6,516 nt of DNA from NCBI GenBank assembly GCA_025454095.1, contig JALOPC010000149.1:1-6516 (forward strand), given 5' to 3'. The position numbers and the translations under genes were made by a program. Within the stretch, counting starts at the first letter, position 1; every line of letters begins with the position of its first letter. Source of the DNA: Syntrophales bacterium (GTDB taxonomy: Bacteria; Desulfobacterota; Syntrophia; Syntrophales; UBA2192). This document shows positions 1 through 5,301 of the stretch, one piece after another. The notes beneath the pieces were generated by a model that saw only the letters and a list, made by a program, of their open reading frames with translations, was not told where the DNA came from and searched no databases.

Positions 1-27
1 TCCCCCGCGCCCCCGTTTCCGCCTGTC

Positions 28-1774
28 TCACTCTTTCTTGCCGGCGTCCTTCTCCTTCATCACCGACCCTTCGGGCGGGTAGTCCAGCGTGCCTTCGAGC
101 TGCGAGACACGCACGCGCCGGTGATCCGGGAAGGGCAGCTCGCCCTCCTGCCTCCAGCGGTCGACGATTGCGGATGCGCTGCGGCCCTTCTCCGCGTCGA
201 GCCCCCCGTCCCTGGCCATGTAGAGCGTCTGCGAGGGGAAGGCAAAGCCGCTGCCGCTCGATTCGACGAGGTCCATGATCCGCAGCAGCAGATCCTCCTG
301 GACGGCCAGGAAGGGTTCCTGCGCGGTCTCGAGAACGTAGGCGAAGATCTCCAGGTCGAGCGAGGACGGCCCGAAGGCGACAAAGCGGATGCGGGCGGTC
401 GGGGAGTCCACCTTCGGGTGCCGGTACAGGAGCTCGCGGATGCCGGCCAGAACGAAGCGAAGCTGGTCCGCCGTGGTCTCGTAGCGCAGGTTCAGGGTGT
501 GCTTGAAGAGGAACCGGTCGCGCAGGGTGAAGTTCTCGACGCTGACCGACGAGAGCTGGCCGTTGGGGATGGAGACGACGGTGCGGGCCAGCGTGCGGAT
601 CTGCGTCGAGCGCAGGCCGATGTGCTCGACCGTGCCGGCATGCTCGCCGGCCTTGCAGTAGTCGCCCAGCCGGATGGGCTTGTCCCAGACGAGGAAGACC
701 CCGCCGAAGAAGTTCTCGATCGTCTTCTGGGCGGCGAAGGCCACGGCGATGCCGCCCACGCCGAGACCGGCCACCACGGCCGTGAGGTTGATCCCCGCGG
801 AGTAGTAAAAAATCACCACGAGGCCGATGACGACGGCCAGGGTCTTCAGCAGCGTCGCCGTGAGGCGGACGACGGCGTTGGCGGCCTCGGGGCGGCGCTC
901 CTCGATCATCCGGGAGCCGGCGTCGATGAGATGGATGGCGAGCCACACCAGGCCGACGGCAGCCATCGTGGAGGCCACGAACTGCCAGAAGAGCTGCCCG
1001 AGAAGCGAGAAGACGCTCCGGGAATAGACGTAGAGAGCCCCGGCCGCGAAAGCGAGGCGAAGGGGTTTTTTCGCCTGCTTGAGTTTCTGCAGGATCGGCT
1101 CGTCGAAGCGGTCCTGAAGAGGCTTGCGCAGCAGCATGCTCAGCAGTCCCGTGATCAGCCAGCCGACCAGGAGCGCCAGGGGGAACATCAGGACGGCAAG
1201 CACCCACCGGTACAGCGGCTGACCGGCGAAGCGGATCTCCGTCATCGCCGCCGGCATCTGCTGCTCGATCCAGGGAACGTCGATCTCCTCGTAGATGCGG
1301 GGCACGAGCTTCAGGGTCTCCGAGGAGAAGAGCCAGACGGGGGGGTTGTTCTCCTTCTGAACAAGCTCGAGCTGGATCTTGTACTCCCCGCTCTTTGTCT
1401 TGACGGTGCCCACGATCTCCCGGCTGGCCAGGGGGCTGTCCTGGAGGTTCCCCTCGGGTTTGGCGCTGCCGAAACCCCCTGGTCGAGGATGAAGTGCAGC
1501 TCGGCGGCAAGCTGCCGGGCCCGTTTTCCCGTCTGCTTCGTGTCGAGGAACTCGACGGCCCGCTCGTAATCCTCGCGCTGCATCGCCCGGATGAAGCCCA
1601 GGACGGTGCCCTCCGGTGTGCTGCGGCCCAGGGGGTCGTCGTAGGTCGTTTCGGCGGGGGCGGGGCCTTTCGGCGCCGCGGCGGGCGCTGCCTTCTCGGC
1701 GGCCGGGGCGGCTGTCGCGATCACGGCAACGGCCCCAGGCCCAATCGAGTTGCCCATGTTCCAAGGGTGCCCAT
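28..1774 (-). CDS. MscS-family mechanosensitive ion channel, two apparent single-base frameshifts
   Basis: An inner-membrane channel of the MscS family, which opens under membrane tension and releases solutes during hypo-osmotic shock. The frame used from about 1474 down to the TGA at 28-30 encodes several membrane segments (about residues 189-216, 239-285, 307-329). A Gly/Ala-rich pore helix follows (330-366, containing GLGVGGIAVAFAAQ), then the beta domain with the SIPNGQL signature (about 402-408) and a charged tail. The N-terminus lies in other frames. The ATG at 1772-1774 follows a strong Shine-Dalgarno sequence, but its frame closes after 17 codons. Adding one G to the run at 1733-1736 joins it to a hydrophobic signal peptide (LGLGAVAVIATAA) and a periplasmic domain. 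Adding one G to the run at 1475-1479 joins that to the channel frame. The sum is 1749 bases, or 582 residues with no stop. Family assignment is very secure. The start and the frame repairs are inferred. The gene could instead be a true pseudogene. Confidence 0.88.
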
Positions 1775-1779
1775 GAAAT

Positions 1780-1786
1780 CCTCCCT
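1780..1786 (-). promoter_or_regulatory. Shine-Dalgarno sequence of the MscS gene
   Basis: On the minus strand AGGGAGG lies 5 bases before the ATG at 1772-1774. It is the best ribosome binding site near the 5' end of this gene. The in-frame alternatives, GTG at 1809-1811 and ATG at 1755-1757, have much weaker matches. This site decides the start and implies that the first 13 codons are in a different frame from the rest of the gene as sequenced. Confidence 0.72.
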
Positions 1787-1796
1787 GCCGGGTGCC

Positions 1797-1810
1797 TGCC
1801 GGCCCCGGCA
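1797..1810. repeat. 14-base inverted repeat in the MscS leader
   Basis: TGCCGG (1797-1802) and CCGGCA (1805-1810) form a 6-base-pair dyad around a CC centre. It lies about 10 bases upstream of the MscS ribosome binding site and overlaps the left half of the sigma-54-like element. It could fold in RNA or bind a protein. Short GC dyads are common in DNA of this composition, so function is uncertain. Confidence 0.35.
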
Positions 1811-1821
1811 CGTATTCTGCA
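1806..1821 (+). promoter_or_regulatory. Candidate sigma-54 promoter facing the chemoreceptor
   Basis: The sequence CGGCACG-N4-CTGCA matches the sigma-54 consensus TGGCACG-N4-TTGCA at 10 of 12 defined positions. The invariant GG (1807-1808) and GC (1819-1820) are at the required 12-base spacing. A start near 1832 would give a leader of about 447 bases before the chemoreceptor ATG, which is long. The two mismatches are at the outer T of the -24 box and the first T of the -12 box. No enhancer-binding site was identified. Sigma-54 control of motility genes is known in many bacteria, but this site is only a pattern match. Confidence 0.35.
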
Positions 1822-1845
1822 ATAACTCGGCGGTCGAGCGTGTGA

Positions 1846-1875
1846 GCATTCCCCGCACCACGGTGCCCGGAATGC
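1846..1875. repeat. Compound 30-base inverted repeat
   Basis: The outer arms GCATTCC (1846-1852) and GGAATGC (1869-1875) are perfect complements. The inner arms GCAC (1855-1858) and GTGC (1863-1866) are also complementary around a CACG loop. A symmetric CC/CC mismatch separates the two pairs. As RNA on either strand this would give an 11-base-pair interrupted hairpin; as DNA it is a symmetric operator-like site. It sits between the candidate promoters of the two divergent genes, so a regulatory role is plausible. No T run follows it, so it is not a typical intrinsic terminator. Confidence 0.55.
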
Positions 1876-1876
1876 G

Positions 1877-1897
1877 GAAACTCGAGGGGTGAGTTTC
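1877..1897. repeat. Second inverted repeat, 7-bp stem with 7-base loop
   Basis: GAAACTC (1877-1883) and GAGTTTC (1891-1897) are perfect complements around a 7-base loop. It begins one base after the compound dyad at 1846-1875, so the two form adjacent hairpins. If the channel gene is transcribed from the candidate promoter at 1957-1985, both hairpins would be in its leader RNA. The function is unknown. Confidence 0.5.
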
Positions 1898-1956
1898 TCT
1901 GTCAGCAGGCTCGCCCGTTCCCGCAGCAAGCCGCGGGGTATGCGCGTCCAGTTGTT

Positions 1957-1985
1957 TTCATACCACGATTCGCCGCCCAGGGTAA
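1957..1985 (-). promoter_or_regulatory. Weak candidate extended -10 promoter for the MscS gene
   Basis: On the minus strand TTACCC (1980-1985) is followed after 17 bases by TATGAA (1957-1962). TGG lies directly before the -10 box, giving an extended -10 arrangement. The -35 matches consensus at only 3 of 6 positions and the -10 at 4 of 6. Transcription would start near 1950 and leave a leader of about 175 bases containing the three inverted repeats. It is the best minus-strand candidate I found, but weak. Confidence 0.3.
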
Positions 1986-2010
1986 GGGCGATCCTCACGC
2001 GGCGGGCGCC

Positions 2011-2037
2011 TAAAGTTCTGTTTCATTCTGACGATGG
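2011..2037 (+). promoter_or_regulatory. Candidate sigma-28 (FliA-type) promoter for the chemoreceptor
   Basis: TAAAGTTC (2011-2018) and GACGATGG (2030-2037) are separated by exactly 11 bases. The flagellar sigma-28 consensus is TAAAGTTT-N11-GCCGATAA. The -35 half matches at 7 of 8 positions and the -10 half at 5 of 8, including the CGAT core. Transcription would start near 2044, about 235 bases before the chemoreceptor ATG. Chemoreceptor genes are classic sigma-28 targets, so motif and context agree. The missing AA at the end of the -10 box and the long leader are the main weaknesses. Confidence 0.5.
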
Positions 2038-2262
2038 TTATCACGGTCGGTTCGCTGACGACGCGCGACCGCAAAGATCCGAAGACGGTTCATCGTTTCT
2101 CGATTCGGCACTCATACCTGTCTGCCTCGTAACGCCGGACGCACCGCCGTCCGCGCTTCATCCCCGTCTTTGCCTCTTCGATGTCCGCCGGGACTCGACC
2201 CGCGCCCCGGACGGATGCGCGATCGCTTGCGCCCGCACGCCCGGCCGACCGATGCAACACAT

Positions 2263-2269
2263 GGAGGTG
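2263..2269 (+). promoter_or_regulatory. Shine-Dalgarno sequence of the chemoreceptor gene
   Basis: GGAGGTG lies 9 bases before the ATG at 2279-2281. It supports that ATG over the upstream in-frame ATGs at 2252 and 2261, the latter of which overlaps this motif. Starting at 2279 also puts a short basic segment directly before the first membrane helix, as expected for a chemoreceptor. Confidence 0.75.
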
Positions 2270-2278
2270 CAGACACCG

Positions 2279-4144
2279 ATGAAACGATTCTCGTTCGGAA
2301 AATCACTCAAGGCAAGGCTCCTGACGGGAGGGATCCTGATGATCGTGATCCCCCTGTCGGTGAGCGGGGCCATCTCCTGGTGGAAGGCCGACCGGTCCCT
2401 CACGGAGGCCGGCCAGGGGATGCTGCAGGAAATGTCCGAGGGGGCGGGCAACCTGGTGCGCGTCATCGCGGACAAGGAACTCAAGCTGGCCCGCGAACTG
2501 GCCACGCGCCCCGACACGATCCAGGCCGCCGAGAAGCAGAGCGCGTCGTTCAGCGAGACGCTCAAGCACTTCGCCGCCGTCAGCGGCGACTACCAGGTCG
2601 TCTACGGACTCGACCCGTCGGGCAAGGGGTTCGCCGACTCCCACGGCGGGAAGAACATCGGCATCAACCTCGGGGACCGGGACTACTTCAAGAAGGCCAA
2701 GGCCGAGATGAAGCCCGTCGTGGGCGACATGATCCTGGCGAAGACCACGGGCAAGCCCGTCCTGCCCTTCTGCGTCCCCATCGTGAAGGACGGCAAATTC
2801 CTGGGCGCCATCGCCACGATCATGACGACGGACGCCCTGTCGGCCCGGTTCGCCGAGATCAAGGTCGGCAAAACAGGGTACGCCAGCGTCATCAACCGGG
2901 ACGGCATGGTGATGATCCACCCGAAGGCCGAGGCCGTCTTCAAGCTCGACGTGAGCAAGCTCGAGGAGATGAAAGACCTCTGGGCCCTGGTGCAGTCCCA
3001 GAAGGCGGGCTTCGCGGGCTACACCTACGGCGGGCAGAAGAAGATCGCCGCCGTCAGCCCCGTCCAGGTCAACGGCTGGGCGTCCCTGACCGTCATGGAC
3101 CTCGACGAGGCCGTGAGCGGGGCCCGCGAGATCCGCAACGCCCTCGCGCTGACCGGCGCGCTGCTGCTGGCCCTCTCGGCCGGCCTCACCCTGCTGTTCG
3201 CCCGGGGGATCGCGGACCCGGTGGCCCGCGCCGCCTCCGAGATCCACGAGGCCGCGGCCCAGGTGTCCTCGGCGGCATCCCAGGTGGCCGCCTCGAGCCA
3301 GCACCTGGCCGAAGGGGCTTCCGAGCAGGCCTCTTCCCTCGAGGAGACCGCGGCGTCGATGGAGGAGATGTCGTCCATGACCAAGCAGAACGCCGACAAC
3401 TCGCAGAGCGCCAACGCGCTGATGGGCTCCACGAAGGACGCCGTGGTGAAGGCCGAGGACTCGATGCAGGAGCTGGTGCGCTCCATGGACGCGATCCGCA
3501 AGGCCAGCGAAGAAACGAGCAAGATCATCAGGACGATCGACGAGATCGCCTTCCAGACCAACCTGCTGGCCCTCAACGCCGCCGTCGAGGCCGCGCGGGC
3601 CGGCGAGGCCGGGGCGGGGTTTGCCGTGGTGGCCAGCGAGGTGCGCAACCTGGCCATGCGGGCCGCCGAGTCGGCCAAGCTGACCTCCACCCTGATCGAG
3701 ACCACGACGACCCGGGTCAAGGAGGGCTCCGCCCTGGTGTCGAAAACGACCGACGCCTTCGCCGAGCTGAACCGCAACGCGGAGAAGGTCTCCGGGCTGG
3801 TGGCGGAGATCGCCGCCGCCTCCCAGGAACAGGCGCGCGGCATCGACCAGGTGGGCGGCGCCATCACCGAAATGGACAAGGTCGTCCAGCAGACGGCGGC
3901 CAACGCCGAGGAGTCCGCGTCGGCCTCGGAAGAACTCAACGCCCAGGCCGGCCAGATGCAGTCCGTGGCCGAGACGCTCATGCGGATCGTCGCCGGCGAG
4001 GCATCGGGCGCGGCGGAGGCGAAACCCGCCGCGGCGCACGCCCGTCTCGTGGCGAAGATCTCCGGCGCGGTGCGGATCGGCAAAGCGAAAAAGGCCGAGG
4101 AGGTCATCCCCCTGGAGCGCGGAGGCGGCTTCAAGGATTTCTAG
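2279..4144 (+). CDS. Methyl-accepting chemotaxis protein with Cache-type sensor domain
   Basis: A 621-residue transmembrane chemoreceptor that would sense a ligand outside the membrane and control CheA through CheW. A basic N-terminus ([13 protein letters not shown]) leads into membrane helix 1 (about 14-35). Residues about 36-280 form a periplasmic sensor that looks like a double Cache domain, with GDRDYFKKA near 132-140 and [10 protein letters not shown] at 171-180. Helix 2 is at about 286-309. The cytoplasmic hairpin covers about 320-573, with methylation-type EE pairs near 355 and 551. The conserved tip at about 419-447 includes [18 protein letters not shown]. No canonical HAMP domain is visible: the DExG motif is absent and helix 2 is followed almost directly by the methylation helix. 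The tail ends in FKDF, without an obvious NWETF-like CheR-binding pentapeptide. The ligand cannot be assigned. A sigma-28-like promoter lies upstream and an intrinsic terminator follows. Confidence 0.95.
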   Translation: MKRFSFGKSLKARLLTGGILMIVIPLSVSGAISWWKADRSLTEAGQGMLQEMSEGAGNLVRVIADKELKLARELATRPDTIQAAEKQSASFSETLKHFAAVSGDYQVVYGLDPSGKGFADSHGGKNIGINLGDRDYFKKAKAEMKPVVGDMILAKTTGKPVLPFCVPIVKDGKFLGAIATIMTTDALSARFAEIKVGKTGYASVINRDGMVMIHPKAEAVFKLDVSKLEEMKDLWALVQSQKAGFAGYTYGGQKKIAAVSPVQVNGWASLTVMDLDEAVSGAREIRNALALTGALLLALSAGLTLLFARGIADPVARAASEIHEAAAQVSSAASQVAASSQHLAEGASEQASSLEETAASMEEMSSMTKQNADNSQSANALMGSTKDAVVKAEDSMQELVRSMDAIRKASEETSKIIRTIDEIAFQTNLLALNAAVEAARAGEAGAGFAVVASEVRNLAMRAAESAKLTSTLIETTTTRVKEGSALVSKTTDAFAELNRNAEKVSGLVAEIAAASQEQARGIDQVGGAITEMDKVVQQTAANAEESASASEELNAQAGQMQSVAETLMRIVAGEASGAAEAKPAAAHARLVAKISGAVRIGKAKKAEEVIPLERGGGFKDF

Positions 4145-4169
4145 CGGCAGCGTCCCGCGCCGACACGAC

Positions 4170-4208
4170 AAGGGCATCCCGGCCGTCATCCGCGGGATGC
4201 CCTTTTTT
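4170..4208 (+). terminator. Intrinsic terminator of the chemoreceptor gene
   Basis: GGGCATCCC (4172-4180) and GGGATGCCC (4194-4202) form a perfect 9-base-pair stem, extendable by two A:T pairs, around a 13-base loop. Six Ts follow (4203-4208). It begins about 26 bases after the chemoreceptor stop codon. On the opposite strand only two Ts follow the stem, so it should work mainly on plus-strand transcripts and not as a good terminator for the convergent YihY gene. Confidence 0.9.
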
Positions 4209-4223
4209 ATTGTGTCCCCGGTC

Positions 4224-5087
4224 TTACCGGATCTTCTCGTTGACGCGCTCGAGCTCCGCGATGACCTGCGCCCCGAGCAGGACGATGATCGCCACGGCCT
4301 CGACGCTGAGCAGGAACACGACCACCGAGGCAAAGGAGCCGTAAATCAGGTTCACGAAGGTGTAGGTCTTGTAGTACCAGACGATCACGCGGCGCGTGAT
4401 CTCCCAGAGGACCGTGGCGGCCAGGCCCCCGACCAGCGCGTGCCGGAAGGTGGTGGGCCCCACGGGCAGCACCAGGTAAAAGACCGTGATCAGGAAGACC
4501 TCCGCGGCGAGGCCCAGCACGTAGACCGCAAACCCGAAGATGAACCCGAGCCCGACCTTGTGCCCGAAGACCACCAGCTTCGTGCTCTCCAGCTGCTCCA
4601 GCGCGCCCACGAGGAACGACAGGGTCAGGACGCCCAGGGCGATGATCACGATGAACAGGTAGGGGATGATGCCCGAAACCAGGAAGTGTCGGCGGTGGGG
4701 CCGCACGCGGTGGAAGATCGTCGAGATGGCGCTCTCGAGCACCGAGAAGGCGATGGAGCTGAAGAACACGAGCACCAGGATGCCCACGGTGCCGATCACG
4801 CCGCGATACCGCAGGAACACCCGGACCTGCTCGGTCAGGGCCGCCGCGTAGCCGGGGATGACGAGCTCGACGAACCGCGACATGGTCTCCATGAGCAGCT
4901 CGGGGTCCACGAAGTGCGACAGCACGATCAGGATGAGGATCAGCAGGGGGATGACGGACAGCAGGGTGTAGTAGGCGATCGACCCGGCCAGGATCAGGCC
5001 CTGGTTCTGCCGGAAGCGGCCCAGGACCCGCAGGAGAAAGCCGGAAAGACGGCCGAATGCCGCCAGTGCCTTGTACGCGTTGATCAT
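4224..5087 (-). CDS. YihY/BrkB-family inner membrane protein
   Basis: A 287-residue polytopic membrane protein of the YihY (virulence factor BrkB) family, whose biochemical role is not settled. Early descriptions as ribonuclease BN were later withdrawn. Family features visible here are the AGSIAYYTLLSVIPLL segment (34-49), the PTTFRHALVGG segment before an LWE (211-229), and the YGSFASVVVFLLSVE segment leading to LLGAQ (249-274). About six hydrophobic helices are spread between residues 31 and 275. The length is close to that of E. coli YihY, about 290 residues. The frame opens further upstream to a TTG at 5186, but that TTG and the following ATG at 5162 fall inside a near-perfect sigma-70 promoter. 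The ATG at 5085-5087 is therefore chosen, despite only a weak ribosome binding site. It is convergent with the chemoreceptor gene and lies downstream of the caspase gene on the same strand. Confidence 0.9.
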   Translation of the reverse strand: MINAYKALAAFGRLSGFLLRVLGRFRQNQGLILAGSIAYYTLLSVIPLLILILIVLSHFVDPELLMETMSRFVELVIPGYAAALTEQVRVFLRYRGVIGTVGILVLVFFSSIAFSVLESAISTIFHRVRPHRRHFLVSGIIPYLFIVIIALGVLTLSFLVGALEQLESTKLVVFGHKVGLGFIFGFAVYVLGLAAEVFLITVFYLVLPVGPTTFRHALVGGLAATVLWEITRRVIVWYYKTYTFVNLIYGSFASVVVFLLSVEAVAIIVLLGAQVIAELERVNEKIR

Positions 5088-5157
5088 CGCCCGACCCGTA
5101 CCGACAGGATTCGCCCCCGCGCCGCCCCTTTCGGGTCTTCGGCCGGAGGCAGACCGA

Positions 5158-5186
5158 ATCATAGGCGATCGAACCGGGTGTGTCAA
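5158..5186 (-). promoter_or_regulatory. Sigma-70 promoter of the YihY-family gene
   Basis: On the minus strand a perfect TTGACA (5181-5186) is followed after exactly 17 bases by TATGAT (5158-5163), a 5 of 6 match to TATAAT. Transcription should start near 5151, giving a leader of about 64 bases before the ATG at 5087. This is the strongest promoter match in the window. It suggests steady housekeeping-sigma expression of the YihY-family gene, independent of the caspase gene upstream. Confidence 0.82.
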
Positions 5187-5200
5187 TGAAGACGAGGGGA

Positions 5201-5221
5201 CAGGGTTCAGGGTCCAGGGTG
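5201..5221. repeat. Three tandem 7-base repeats upstream of the YihY promoter
   Basis: CAGGGTT (5201-5207), CAGGGTC (5208-5214) and CAGGGTG (5215-5221) are consecutive copies of CAGGGTN. They lie about 15 to 35 bases upstream of the -35 box, roughly -50 to -70 from the predicted start. They could be a factor-binding array or a simple-sequence tract. Similar CAGGGT/ACCCTG-type tracts may occur in other intergenic regions of the genome, which cannot be tested here. Confidence 0.6.
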
Positions 5222-5278
5222 CGGGGAAAGAAAAGAAATCCGGGGATCTTGACGAAACAAAGGAAAAAACGAGGCACG

Positions 5279-5298
5279 AAATAAACCGGCGACAGCCG
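5279..5298 (-). terminator. Weak candidate terminator after the caspase gene
   Basis: On the minus strand CGGC-TGTC-GCCG forms a 4-base-pair GC stem with a 4-base loop (5287-5298), starting 3 bases after the TGA. G and TTTATTT follow. The stem is short and the U tract interrupted, so termination would be partial at best. Read-through into the YihY-family gene is possible. Confidence 0.25.
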
Positions 5299-5301
5299 CG
5301 T

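Larger units (their letters stand above)
1775..2278. other. Divergent intergenic region, no convincing gene
   Basis: This 504-base stretch separates the start of the minus-strand channel gene from the start of the plus-strand chemoreceptor gene. The chemoreceptor frame stays open leftward to about 1889 and the channel frame rightward to 1998. The translations there are low-complexity or Arg/Pro-rich and resemble no protein I recognise. I therefore treat them as chance open frames in GC-rich DNA. The region holds several inverted repeats between 1797 and 1897 and candidate promoters on both strands, listed separately. Between about 2040 and 2260 I see no further structure beyond a short GGTCG/CGACC pair (2045-2049 and 2066-2070). 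Confidence 0.7.

Noticed and set aside
121..1569. Plus-strand open frame of 482 codons opposite the MscS gene
   Set aside because: The opposite strand encodes unmistakable channel motifs. The plus-strand translation is Gly/Asp/Arg-rich with no known domain.
1775..1998. Rightward extension of the MscS-side frame to 1998 as the true N-terminus of the channel protein
   Set aside because: The translation between about 1475 and 1998 in that frame is Arg/Pro-rich and unlike any channel. The alternative frames give a signal peptide, a plausible periplasmic domain and a strong ribosome binding site.
2041..2095. Possible c-di-GMP riboswitch in the chemoreceptor leader, suggested by a GGTCG/CGACC pair followed by GCAAAG
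   Set aside because: The rest of the GEMM-I consensus, including the conserved AGGGCAAACC-type segment and the second helix with its receptor, is missing. The match is too short to support.
1889..2278. N-terminal extension of the chemoreceptor by 130 residues
   Set aside because: The extension shows no domain, has no good ribosome binding site, and would bury the signal anchor. The ATG at 2279 has a well-placed GGAGGTG.
2303..4333. Long antisense open frames across the chemoreceptor gene
   Set aside because: They are shadow frames of GC-rich coding DNA. Their translations are Gly/Arg/Leu/His-rich and low in complexity, with no recognisable domain, and one overlaps the terminator.
4197..5189. 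Plus-strand open frame opposite the YihY-family gene
   Set aside because: The translation is highly charged, repetitive Asp/Glu/His/Gln-rich sequence, typical of the antisense of a hydrophobic membrane protein gene. It begins inside the chemoreceptor terminator.
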